This document shows positions 1 through 6,541 of a stretch of 34,924 nt of DNA, piece after piece (the first letter of the stretch is position 1; the number at the start of each line of letters is the position of its first letter). Origin of the DNA: Actinomadura sp. GC306 (GTDB lineage: Bacteria > Actinomycetota > Actinomycetes > Streptosporangiales > Streptosporangiaceae); NCBI RefSeq assembly GCF_004348665.1, contig NZ_SMKM01000034.1:1-34924 (forward strand), given 5' to 3'. Below the pieces are notes generated by a model that saw only the letters and a list, made by a program, of their open reading frames with translations, did no database searches and was not told where the DNA came from. Position numbers and translations under genes: made by a program.

Positions 1-2
1 CC

Positions 3-98
3 CGCACCCTCGGCAACCTGGCGCGCCTCCTAGACCGAGACCCGACCCCCCACGACGAACGCGCCACCGAGATAACCACCCTTTGGACCGCGGAGTAG
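3..98 (+). CDS. C-terminal end of an unidentified protein (5' truncated by window)
   Basis: An open frame enters from the left edge and stops at TAG 96-98. Its 31 visible residues (RTLGNLARLLDR... ending TLWTAE) are amphipathic, with a Leu-rich helix pattern and a charged tail, as expected of a real protein end. The other two forward frames are either stopped early or Pro/Arg-rich. The fragment is too short to assign a family. It is followed by 94 bases with no gene before the monooxygenase. Confidence 0.4.
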   Translation, partial: RTLGNLARLLDRDPTPHDERATEITTLWTAE

Positions 99-192
99 AG
101 CCGGGCAGGAGCACTCGGCCGAACTGGGGGCCTCGGCGGGCATACGGCGTTAGCGCTGGAATGCCGGGGGCGGCAGAGCCGTTGGCCCGGAT

Positions 193-1215
193 GTGAAGAG
201 CATCGGTTTTCTCTCGTTCGGGCACTGGAGCGACAGTGCGGGGTCGCGGACGCGGTCGGCCTCCGACGCGCTGCTGCAGTCGATCGACCTGGCCGTGGCG
301 GCGGAGGAGCTGGGCGCCGACGGCGCCTACTTCCGGGTGCACCACTTCGCGAGGCAGCTCGCGTCACCCTTCGCGCTGCTCTCGGCGATCGGCGCGAAGA
401 CGTCCCGCATCGAGATCGGCACCGGCGTGATCGACATGCGGTACGAGAACCCGATGTACTTCGCCGAGGACGCCGGCGCCGCCGACCTGATCGCCGGTGG
501 ACGGCTGCAGCTCGGCATCAGCCGCGGATCGCCGGAGCAGGTCATCGACGGGTGGCGGTACTTCGGGTACGAGCCGGCCGAGGGCGAGACCGACGCCGAC
601 ATGGCGCGCAGGCACACCGAGGTCCTGCTCACGGTGCTGCAGGGCAGGGGCTTCGCCAAGCCCAACCCGCGGCCGATGTTCCCCAATCCGCCCGGGCTGC
701 TGCGCGTCGAGCCGCACTCGGAGGGGCTCCGCGAGCGCATCTGGTGGGGCTCGGGCTCCAACGCCACCGGCGTGTGGGCGGCCAAGCTCGGGATGAACCT
801 GCAGAGCTCCACGCTCAAGGACGACGAGACGGGCGAGCCGCTGCACGTCCAGCAGCGCAAGCAGATCGAGGCGTACCGGCAGGCGTGGAAGGAGGCCGGG
901 CACGAGCGCGAGCCGCGCGTGTCGGTCAGCCGCAGCATCTTCGCGCTGACCAGCGACCTGGACCGCGCCTACTTCGGCCGCGACACCGACGACAGCGACA
1001 AGATCGGCATGATCGACGAGAACACCCGGGCGATCTTCGGGCGCTCGTACGCGGCCGAGCCGGACGTGCTGGTCAAGCAGCTCGCCGAGGACGAGGCGAT
1101 CCAGGCGGCGGACACGCTGCTGCTCACCGTCCCCAACCAGCTCGGCGTGGACTACAACGCCCACGTCCTGGAGAACATCCTGACCCACGTGGCCCCCGAC
1201 CTCGGCTGGCGCTGA
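193..1215 (+). CDS. LLM-class flavin-dependent oxidoreductase (luciferase-like monooxygenase)
   Basis: A 340-aa protein of the bacterial luciferase-like family, which are FMN/F420-type TIM-barrel oxidoreductases that usually oxidise small organic substrates with O2. The start (MKSIGFLSFGHWS), the segment AVAAEELGADGAYFRVHH (beta2/alpha2), GTGVIDMRYENP and the G-rich LQLGISRGSP strand are typical of the family, and the length is normal. The start is GTG at 193. An overlapping ATG at 191 is followed directly by TGA and cannot be used. The ribosome site is weak. The gene stands alone, with decayed sequence downstream, so its substrate cannot be inferred from neighbours. Confidence 0.85.
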   Translation: MKSIGFLSFGHWSDSAGSRTRSASDALLQSIDLAVAAEELGADGAYFRVHHFARQLASPFALLSAIGAKTSRIEIGTGVIDMRYENPMYFAEDAGAADLIAGGRLQLGISRGSPEQVIDGWRYFGYEPAEGETDADMARRHTEVLLTVLQGRGFAKPNPRPMFPNPPGLLRVEPHSEGLRERIWWGSGSNATGVWAAKLGMNLQSSTLKDDETGEPLHVQQRKQIEAYRQAWKEAGHEREPRVSVSRSIFALTSDLDRAYFGRDTDDSDKIGMIDENTRAIFGRSYAAEPDVLVKQLAEDEAIQAADTLLLTVPNQLGVDYNAHVLENILTHVAPDLGWR

Positions 1216-1539
1216 CCCACCACCCCCGGCACCGGACGTACCACGGAGGCGTGGGCAGTCGGGCGGCCCAGTTCGTTGAGCAGGGGGCCGCCCTTTGCCG
1301 TTGCCTCCGGTGTCGCGTCAGCGGACGGGAGGCGCCAGTTGCGGTGGGCCTCGCATGATTCGGCGGCAACCGACCAGGAGCCAGCCGAGGAGGCTACGCC
1401 GACGGCGTGGCTCCGGGGCGGCAGGCCAGAACTCATCTCTTGCGGGAGGCACCTTCCTTATCGGCGTGTCCCAGGTACCGTCGAGCGCCCGAGGTGGTGA
1501 TACCTCGTGCTGGGCATGGAGGCTTCCAACGCTCCGGAG
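1216..1539. other. Stretch without a recognisable gene
   Basis: About 320 bases after the monooxygenase hold several short open frames on both strands. None has a convincing start, family pattern or codon bias. One minus-strand frame through here (residues such as AKGGPLLNELGRPTAH) looks mildly protein-like but was not recognised. With the two pseudogenes that follow, this is best read as debris of a rearranged regulator locus. Confidence 0.4.
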
Positions 1540-1735
1540 AGCCAAGCACTCAACGAACGAGTCGATGCGTCGGGCGAGATCAAAGGCGTCTTCGCCTCGA
1601 CCAGCTGATCTGGCAGCAAGGCCCATAGGGAGCCGGTGTACTCGCCCAGTAGATGCACATGCCGGGGTAGCGTCGCCGCAGGGCTTCCACCGTCTGGTCA
1701 AGATCGGCCTCCTCCGCCAGGCCGGGGTTCCACAC
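1540..1735 (-). pseudogene. Frameshifted remnant of a small actinobacterial ORF (R-[RY]PG-x-IYWGEYTG family)
   Basis: On the minus strand three short conserved-looking stretches follow one another in three different frames: WNPGLAEEADLDQTVEALRRRYPGMCIYW (about 1732-1646), then GEYTGSLWALLPDQLVEAKTP, then FDLARRIDSFVECLA. Joined across two single-base shifts they give one protein of about 65 residues. It resembles small actinobacterial proteins in which an R(Y/F)PG-x-x-I-W-(x)GE-T-G-x-W-A core precedes an L(I/V)EA-T repeat; such genes often sit near Scr1/DUF397 regulators. The two shifts imply a dead gene. The family match is from memory of the motif, not a search. Confidence 0.5.
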
Positions 1736-1740
1736 GGCGT

Positions 1741-1929
1741 GTCATCCTCGGCTACTCCGACCCGCTGGACCCCGACATCTGCTACTCCGAAGGCATCTAC
1801 GGCAACGTCTACATCGAAGGCGCAGACCACGTGGCCCGATGCAACGCCGCCTTCGATGCCATCTGGGACGCTGCCCTTGGCGAGGACCAGAGTGCAGCTC
1901 TCATCACCGCAATCGCCGCAGAGCTGTAG
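1741..1929 (+). pseudogene. 3' fragment of a DUF5753 (Scr1-type) helix-turn-helix regulator
   Basis: The last 62 codons of this frame (VILGYSDPLDPDICYSEGIYGNVYIE... to the TAG at 1927-1929) match the C-terminal end of DUF5753, the ligand/partner-binding half of Scr1-family transcriptional regulators. The usual elements are present: a D-P-D-(V/I)-x-Y-x-E-G-x-Y-G-N strand pair and a final helix with a D-(Q/E)-S-x-A-L-I pattern. The HTH domain and the first two thirds of DUF5753 are missing. Upstream sequence instead holds an opposite-strand pseudogene, so the regulator has been truncated by rearrangement. The DUF397 gene starts 13 bases downstream, the normal partner order. Confidence 0.65.
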
Positions 1930-1942
1930 ATACCCTGACCGT

Positions 1943-2152
1943 ATGACCCCCTCCGCAGACCCGTCCTCCGCCGTATGGCGCAAAGCCTCCAAGAGCACCG
2001 CGACGGGCAACGAGTGCGTCGAACTCGCCGCCATGACCGACGTCATCGCCGTGCGCGACTCCAAACGCCTTGCCGGACGCGACGTGACGATGACGCGTCC
2101 GGCGTTCACGCGGCTGGTCAATGAGATCCGCCGAGGTCAATACGACCTCTGA
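1943..2152 (+). CDS. DUF397 protein (Scr1-type regulator partner)
   Basis: A 69-aa single-domain DUF397 protein. The family pattern is complete: WRKASKS at the N-terminus, then a N-x-C-V-E-(L/V)-A motif, a VAVRDSK-like strand (here IAVRDSKR) and a C-terminal F-x-x-L-(V/I)-x-x-I-(R/K)-x-G-x-(Y/F) segment. In actinomycetes these small proteins are encoded beside DUF5753/HTH regulators and are thought to work with them, in a toxin-antitoxin-like or signalling arrangement. The start is ATG 1943, without a clear ribosome site, consistent with former coupling to the DUF5753 gene. That partner is now only a fragment, so this copy is an orphan. Confidence 0.85.
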   Translation: MTPSADPSSAVWRKASKSTATGNECVELAAMTDVIAVRDSKRLAGRDVTMTRPAFTRLVNEIRRGQYDL

Positions 2153-2283
2153 AGCGGAGCGGCGGCTGGCCCATCAGAGCCCTGCTCCAATCCACCCGGT
2201 GGTGAGGTCGACTGCCCAATGGCATTGTTTTGTTTCCAGACGAATCACGCGCCTCGAATACGCCGCAAGGGAGATCACCGGAG

Positions 2284-2583
2284 ATGGCTAGGGTCACCCC
2301 CCGTACATGGCGTCGCTCTTCATACAGCACCAGTGGTGAAAACTGCGTGGAAGTCCCCGCCCTGGCGCCTGAGCTGGAGCGCCAGGAATTCGGCCAGGTC
2401 CCTTGGACAAAGAGCACGCGCAGCCAGCAGACGACTGATCAGTGCGTCGAGCTGGCGAGTGTCCGCGGCTACGCGGCCGTGCGGGACTCCAAAGATCCGG
2501 AAGGCCCCCTGCTCATCATCACAGGTCAGGCCTGGCAAAGGCTCAGCCGCCAAATCAAGACCGGCGCCTTCGACCAGGGGTGA
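2284..2583 (+). CDS. DUF397 protein with a partial duplicate domain at its N-terminus
   Basis: A 99-aa protein. Residues about 1-27 (TPRTWRRSSYSTSGENCVEVPAL) form the first half of a DUF397 domain. Residues about 40-95 form a complete second one (WTKSTRS...DQCVELAS..YAAVRDSKDPEGPLL...W..L...IKTG). ATG 2284 is chosen because AAGGGAG at 2268-2274 sits 9 bases upstream; an in-frame upstream extension to 2230 lacks a site. The gene lies 131 bases behind the first DUF397 gene. Internal duplication with loss of half a domain, or fusion of two neighbouring genes, would explain the layout. No intact HTH partner is visible. Confidence 0.8.
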   Translation: MARVTPRTWRRSSYSTSGENCVEVPALAPELERQEFGQVPWTKSTRSQQTTDQCVELASVRGYAAVRDSKDPEGPLLIITGQAWQRLSRQIKTGAFDQG

Positions 2584-2622
2584 GTGGGGCGGAGACTTGC
2601 TCCGTGCATCGTTAGCAGGTGA

Positions 2623-2647
2623 CCCCTCCGCAGGGACGGCGGAGGGG
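2623..2647. terminator. Hairpin between convergent genes
   Basis: A perfect 9-bp stem (CCCCTCCGC / GCGGAGGGG) closes a 7-base loop. It lies 40 bases past the DUF397 stop and 15 bases past the end of the minus-strand small ORF, where a bidirectional terminator is expected. There is no T-run, as is common in high-GC actinomycetes. Confidence 0.6.
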
Positions 2648-2661
2648 CCGCCTGCAGATGG

Positions 2662-2796
2662 TCACTCGTCCAGGTAGAGCAGGGCGGTGATGGTCTTCTT
2701 GCAGATGTCGCAGTGCATGGGTGCTTCCTCGGAGGCCAGGTCGCATTCGACCGTGGTGACGCGGTCGATGAAGCCGGTCGCGGGTACGCAGCGCAC
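2662..2796 (-). CDS. Possible 44-aa Cys-containing protein in frame behind the CNNM gene
   Basis: After the TGA stop of the CNNM gene (2806-2808) the same frame stays open for 47 more codons to TGA 2662-2664. From GTG 2796 it reads MRCVPATGFIDRV... then a CDIC motif near residues 29-32 and ends LLYLDE. Cysteines at 3, 18, 29 and 32 could make a small zinc-ribbon-like fold. The acidic tail and balanced composition look coding. There is no Shine-Dalgarno, so it would rely on coupling to, or read-through of, the upstream stop. It could also be a remnant. The family was not recognised. Confidence 0.35.
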   Translation of the reverse strand: MRCVPATGFIDRVTTVECDLASEEAPMHCDICKKTITALLYLDE

Positions 2797-2805
2797 CAGC
2801 GCAGG

Positions 2806-3834
2806 TCAGGCGGTACTGGGGGAGCCGGTGTCTGGGGCGTGGTAGAGCAGGCGGCGGAGCATGTCGGTGATGGTGACGACGCCCAGCACCGAATCTCCTT
2901 CGGTGACCAGGGCGAGCTGGTTGCCGGTCCGGCGCATCCGGGTCAGCGCGGTGTAGACCGGGGTGTCGGCCTCGACCCGGTGGGCCGGCCTGGTCAGGTG
3001 CTCGATCCCGGAGGTCTCGGGCAGGGTGAGGGTGTCCCGGACGTGCACCACCCGCCAGGCGGTGCCGGGCCCTGGCACCAGGATGCGCAGGTGGCCGGAC
3101 GCATGGCCGGTCGCCTGGACCTCGGCCACGGTCGCGCCCGGGGCCACGGTGGTCGGTGCGGTGCCCGGCTTGACCAGGTCTCCGATCCGCAGGCTGCTCA
3201 GATCCAGGGCCTCGGAGAGCTGGGCCGAGTATCCGGCGTCCAAGGCGCCGACGTTCGCCGAGTGCTCGACCAGGTGGCGCAGGGCGTCCGGGTCCTGGCC
3301 CGACTCGACCTGGTCGGCGGACTCGACGCCGACCTTGCGCAGGCACCAGTTCGCCGACTCGTTCAGCGCGCGCAGCAGCGGCCGGGTCACCCGCATGAAG
3401 CCGCGCATCGGCAGCGCCAGCATCGTCGCCGACCGCTCCGGATGCGCGATGGCCCACGACTTGGGCGCCATCTCCCCGACCACCAGGTGCAGGAACGTCA
3501 CGATGACCAGCGCCAGCGCGAAGCCCGCCGCGTCGGCGAGCCACCCCGGCGCGTTCAGCGAGGCGATCAGGGGAGTGAGCCAGTGGTGCACGGCCGGCTT
3601 GGTGATCGCACCCAGCGCCAGCGTGCAGATCGTGATGCCGAGCTGGGCACCGGCGAGCAGCACCGTCAGTTCGGACGCGCTGCGCAGCGCCGCCCGGGCC
3701 GACCGGCTGGTGGGCGCGGCGTCCTCCAGCCGGTGGCGCTTGGCGGCGATGAGCGCGAACTCCACCGCGACGAAGAAGGCGCTGAGCGCGATGATGGCGA
3801 CGGTCGCGGCCAGGACCACCCAGGGGCTGCTCAT
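2806..3834 (-). CDS. CNNM/CorC-family transporter, short form (hemolysin-like)
   Basis: A 342-aa membrane protein with an N-terminal CNNM (DUF21) domain of about four hydrophobic segments: residues about 7-28, then ELTVLLAGAQLGITICTLALG, AAGFALALVIVTFLHLVVGEMAPKSWAIAHPE (the family's G-E-(x)-x-P-K motif) and further helices. Two CBS-like regions follow (about 210-320, the second ending GDSVLGVVTITDMLRRLL). The CorC_HlyC C-terminal domain of the partner is absent. CNNM/CorC proteins are linked to Mg2+/Co2+ efflux. Its ATG (3834) overlaps the upstream stop as ATGA, so the two proteins are translationally coupled and probably form a heteromer. Confidence 0.85.
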   Translation of the reverse strand: MSSPWVVLAATVAIIALSAFFVAVEFALIAAKRHRLEDAAPTSRSARAALRSASELTVLLAGAQLGITICTLALGAITKPAVHHWLTPLIASLNAPGWLADAAGFALALVIVTFLHLVVGEMAPKSWAIAHPERSATMLALPMRGFMRVTRPLLRALNESANWCLRKVGVESADQVESGQDPDALRHLVEHSANVGALDAGYSAQLSEALDLSSLRIGDLVKPGTAPTTVAPGATVAEVQATGHASGHLRILVPGPGTAWRVVHVRDTLTLPETSGIEHLTRPAHRVEADTPVYTALTRMRRTGNQLALVTEGDSVLGVVTITDMLRRLLYHAPDTGSPSTA

Positions 3835-5216
3835 CGGTCCGCCTCCTCCTGGCCGGCCGGGGCCCCGGTGGGCTCGGTGGTGACGTGCAGCCGGATCGAC
3901 GAGGGCACGTGGTTGTCGACGTCGAGCACCGTCACGTGGACGAACCGGGCGGGCGGCTCGTCGCTGTGCGCGAGGTCGGCCGGGTCGGGCGGGAGCGCGA
4001 TGTCCAGTTCGGCGCCGATCTCGGGAAGCGCGCCGTACTCGGCGATCACCAGGCCGGCGATGGTCTCGTAGTCGCCCTCGGGCAGCCGGTGGTCGATGGT
4101 GCGCTCGACCTCGTCGATGTGGAAGCCGCCCGGGATGACCCAGGCCGTCCCGTCGGCGAGCGCCGCGGGCTCGGGGACGTCGGTGTCGTGCTCGTCGGTG
4201 ATCTCGCCGACGAGTTCCTCGGCGAGGTCCTCCAGGGTGAGGATGCCGGCGAAGCCGCCGAACTCGTCGATGACGCAGGCGAGCTGGGTGCGGCCGTCCG
4301 CCAGCCGGTCCAGTGCGGTCGGCAGCGCCATCAGCGTCGGCACGACGGTCGCCGGACGCATGATCGAACTGATCGGGGCCGCGGGATCGGCGGCGGTCAG
4401 CACGTCGTCCAGGTGCGCGACGCCGACCACGCGCTCCTCGTCGTCCAGGACGGGGTAGCGCGAATGCCCGGTGCTCATCGCGCGCCTGACCTCGCCGATG
4501 GGCGTGGTGTCGTCCACGGTGTCGACCTGGGCTCTGGGGATCATGGCGTGCTCGACGTCCCGGCGCGGGAAGTCCAGGATGCGGTCCAGCAGGATCGACA
4601 GGTCGGCCGGCAGGTCGCCGCTGCGCCGGGAGTCGGCGACGATGTGCGCAAGATCCCGCTCGGTCGCCGAGTGCTCTACGTCGTGCACCGGCTCGATCCG
4701 CAGCATCCGCAGCAGCAGGTTCGACGACTGGTCGAACACCCAGATGAGCCAGCCGAACACCTTCAGGTAGACGAGCGTCGACCGCGACAGCCACCGGGCG
4801 ACCGGTTCGGGCCGCGCGATGGCCAGGTTCTTGGGGAACAGCTCGCCGAACACCATCTGCACCAGGGTGGACAGCCCCAGGGCCAGCACGGTGCCCGCCG
4901 CCACGCCGACGCCGGTGGAGACGCCGGCCCCGCCGAGGATGTCGCCGAAGGCCCGGCCGACCAGCGGTTCGGCGACGTAGCCGACGAGCAGCCCGGTCAC
5001 CGTGATGCCGAGCTGCGCGCCGGACAGCATGAACGAGGTGCGGCGGGTGACCCGCAGCGCGCGGGCGGCGGCCCCGTCACCGGCTCCCGCCCGCGCCTGC
5101 AGGCGAGACCGGTCCACCGCCATGTAGGCGAACTCCTGGGCGACGAAGTAGCCGGTCAGCGCGGTGATCAGCAGGATCACCGCCACGCCCAGGACGAGCG
5201 ACAGCAGAGTGATCAA
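3831..5216 (-). CDS. CNNM/CorC-family transporter, long form (hemolysin-like)
   Basis: A 461-aa membrane protein. Residues about 1-180 form the CNNM domain (FVAQEFAYMAVDRSRL, SFMLSGAQLGITVTGLLVGYVAEP, VFGELFPKNLAIARPE). Residues about 200-330 form a CBS pair (MIPRAQVDTVD...YPVLDDEERVVGVAHLDDVL; ..LACVIDEFGGFAGILTLEDLAEELVGEI). A CorC_HlyC domain follows at about 345-435. The ACVIDEFGG-x-x-G-(I/L)-(V/L)-T-x-E-D motif is diagnostic. Family members take part in Mg2+/divalent cation extrusion with CBS/nucleotide sensing. The frame opens at TTG 5216. No good Shine-Dalgarno precedes it, and a strong hairpin sits 5 bases upstream, so initiation may be controlled by RNA structure. Confidence 0.88.
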   Translation of the reverse strand: MITLLSLVLGVAVILLITALTGYFVAQEFAYMAVDRSRLQARAGAGDGAAARALRVTRRTSFMLSGAQLGITVTGLLVGYVAEPLVGRAFGDILGGAGVSTGVGVAAGTVLALGLSTLVQMVFGELFPKNLAIARPEPVARWLSRSTLVYLKVFGWLIWVFDQSSNLLLRMLRIEPVHDVEHSATERDLAHIVADSRRSGDLPADLSILLDRILDFPRRDVEHAMIPRAQVDTVDDTTPIGEVRRAMSTGHSRYPVLDDEERVVGVAHLDDVLTAADPAAPISSIMRPATVVPTLMALPTALDRLADGRTQLACVIDEFGGFAGILTLEDLAEELVGEITDEHDTDVPEPAALADGTAWVIPGGFHIDEVERTIDHRLPEGDYETIAGLVIAEYGALPEIGAELDIALPPDPADLAHSDEPPARFVHVTVLDVDNHVPSSIRLHVTTEPTGAPAGQEEADR

Positions 5217-5221
5217 CTGTG

Positions 5222-5306
5222 TCCCGCCCGCGGGTCACCGGCCGGGGCCGCGGCGGGATCGCAATAGTGGTTCATGGGCCTCTCTGGGAGCGGATCATCT
5301 CTCCCA
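5222..5306 (-). promoter_or_regulatory. Structured 5' leader of the CNNM operon
   Basis: Two hairpins lie in the 130-base leader. One pairs TGGGAG 5285-5290 with CTCCCA 5301-5306 around a 10-base loop. A stronger one pairs TCCCGCC 5222-5228 with GGCGGGA 5252-5258 and continues with GCGG/CCGC across a one-base bulge, ending just before the TTG start codon. The usual ribosome-binding zone is inside this structure. Control of a divalent-cation transporter by such a leader would be sensible. I do not recognise the M-box, yybP-ykoY or another known riboswitch consensus here. Confidence 0.4.
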
Positions 5307-5347
5307 ACGACGAACTACCTGGTCAGGTTCCGGTTCAAACGTTCTTC

Positions 5348-5364
5348 CCTCGCGGGCGGCGAGG
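5348..5364 (-). terminator. Probable terminator hairpin behind the 191-aa membrane protein
   Basis: CCTCGC / GCGAGG form a 6-bp stem around a 5-base loop, starting 7 bases past the stop codon of the minus-strand gene ending at 5371. It separates that operon from the CNNM leader. Confidence 0.4.
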
Positions 5365-5370
5365 CCGGTC

Positions 5371-5946
5371 TCACAGGAGGAAGAGGAGCATGGCGGCGAC
5401 CGCCACGTCCAGGACCCCGCAGGCTTCGGCGTACGAGCGGGACACCACCTTGTCGAGCTTCAGGTGGACGGCGTCCCAGATCCCGTGGAGGAGCCAGCCC
5501 GCCGCCACCAGGTAGCGGCCCAGGTCGGGGTCCACGGCCATGCCCACCAGCGCGATCGCCCCGAATCCGAGCATCCCCGCGGCCTGGATCCCGAAGGAGT
5601 GCCGCCCGTTCGCCGTCCCGGTGACGGCCCCCCACACCAGCAGGACCAGCGCGGCGGCGACGGCGACGGTGGTCAGGTCGATCACGTCCAGCAGCTCGAT
5701 CACGAAGACGGCCGCGACCATGCCGCCGATCACCGGCCATGACGCCTCGCGCCGGCCGATCTGGTCGAGGATCAGGTACTCCAGGGCCAGCAGGAGCACT
5801 ACGGGAGCGAGCCCGGACACCGCGTCGGCCGCGTCGCCGAGGCCGCCGCCCCAGACGAGCGCCGCGGCCGCCAAGGCGACCGCGGTGGGCCAGCGGCGCG
5901 CCGCCTTCCACAGCGGCCCCTGGCGCTCACCCGCCACGGCGGTCAT
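5371..5946 (-). CDS. Small multi-pass membrane protein, unknown function
   Basis: A 191-aa protein that is almost wholly hydrophobic, with about six or seven membrane segments (for example WPTAVALAAAALVWGGG, LAPVVLLLALEYLIL, WPVIGGMVAAVFVIELL, TTVAVAAALVLLVWG). It ends in a conserved-looking block with GWLLHGIWDAVHLK, DKVVSRSYAEACGVLD and AVAAMLLFLL, a His/Trp/Asp pattern I recall from unnamed actinobacterial integral membrane proteins. ATG 5946 overlaps the upstream stop (ATGA), so it is coupled to the 152-aa gene. The longer upstream frame that would extend it runs through that gene and is rejected. Confidence 0.7.
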   Translation of the reverse strand: MTAVAGERQGPLWKAARRWPTAVALAAAALVWGGGLGDAADAVSGLAPVVLLLALEYLILDQIGRREASWPVIGGMVAAVFVIELLDVIDLTTVAVAAALVLLVWGAVTGTANGRHSFGIQAAGMLGFGAIALVGMAVDPDLGRYLVAAGWLLHGIWDAVHLKLDKVVSRSYAEACGVLDVAVAAMLLFLL

Positions 5947-6401
5947 CGCGCGACCTTCGGGGAGCGGTGGGCGAACTCGTCGCGGCGGCGGAGCATGACC
6001 AGGAGCATGAGCGGGAGCATCAGCGCGTGTTCGAACATCATCAGGGAGTCGGTGGAGACGACGTCCAGCCACAGGAGGGGGAGGAGGACGGCGAGGGGGG
6101 CGAACATCGCCGCGCACATCTCCAGGGAGCCGGCCCAGCCGTGGCCGCGGACGCGCATCCAGATGAGCATCCCGGCCGACATGTCGAACGCCATCTCCAG
6201 CGACGCCAGTTCGGGCTGCCGCCCCATGGACAGCTCCCCTCCCGTGAGCGCCAGGACGCCCCGGACGGCGCCACCGAAAATCAGCATTCCGGCAGCCATC
6301 GCCAGGAGCATTTCCACGTAGTGCTGCGCGAAATGCCCCCAGCCGCCGTGATGGCGTGTGCCGGCCTCCGGAGCGAGCGCGATGTCGGGCTGAGGTTGCA
6401 T
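5943..6401 (-). CDS. Met/His-rich small membrane protein
   Basis: A 152-aa protein with four predicted membrane segments and many methionines: HYVEMLLAMAAGMLIFGG, ASLEMAFDMSAGMLIWMRVRGHG, SLEMCAAMFAPLAVLLPLLW and MMFEHALMLPLMLLVMLRRR. ATG 6401 is set by AGGAAGGA 5 bases upstream; a longer frame to 6503 lacks a site and covers the promoter. Similar actinobacterial proteins are sometimes labelled FliP-like, but no flagellar context exists here. The M-x2-3-M and E-M pairs inside helices are unusual and could bind soft metals, which is inference. It is divergent from a two-component system that may control it. Confidence 0.65.
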   Translation of the reverse strand: MQPQPDIALAPEAGTRHHGGWGHFAQHYVEMLLAMAAGMLIFGGAVRGVLALTGGELSMGRQPELASLEMAFDMSAGMLIWMRVRGHGWAGSLEMCAAMFAPLAVLLPLLWLDVVSTDSLMMFEHALMLPLMLLVMLRRRDEFAHRSPKVAR

Positions 6402-6496
6402 GACGGTCCTTCCTCGTTGCGCGGTCGGGCTTTCCGACGTCCTCAGCCTGCGAGAAGGCGACGTCCCCCAGTAGTGACGGACCGGCACCGGCGCGC

Positions 6497-6532
6497 ATGA
6501 CATCTGTCATCCGCATTCCTCACAAATGACAT
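6497..6532. promoter_or_regulatory. Candidate response-regulator operators (ATGACA half-sites)
   Basis: Three copies of one half-site lie just upstream of the kinase gene: ATGACA-TC-TGTCAT (6497-6510, an interrupted palindrome) and a further ATGACAT at 6526-6532. The last two also form a wide palindrome, TGTCAT-N15-ATGACA. DesR/NarL-type regulators bind paired sites of this kind. The adjacent regulator encoded at 7789-8391 is the natural candidate, controlling its own operon and/or the divergent membrane genes. Confidence 0.55.
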
Positions 6533-6541
6533 ACGGCGCGA

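Noticed and set aside
1318-2121. 267-codon minus-strand frame across the decayed regulator locus
   Set aside because: It is antisense to the DUF397 gene and only a middle stretch looks protein-like; that stretch is reported as part of the frameshifted small gene.
2806-4794. 662-codon version of the short CNNM gene
   Set aside because: The upstream part is out-of-frame shadow of the long CNNM gene; the ATGA-coupled ATG 3834 starts the recognisable CNNM domain.
5217-5347. Known Mg2+ or Mn2+ riboswitch (M-box, yybP-ykoY)
   Set aside because: The position is right, but I could not find the conserved core sequences of either class; kept only as an unclassified structured leader.
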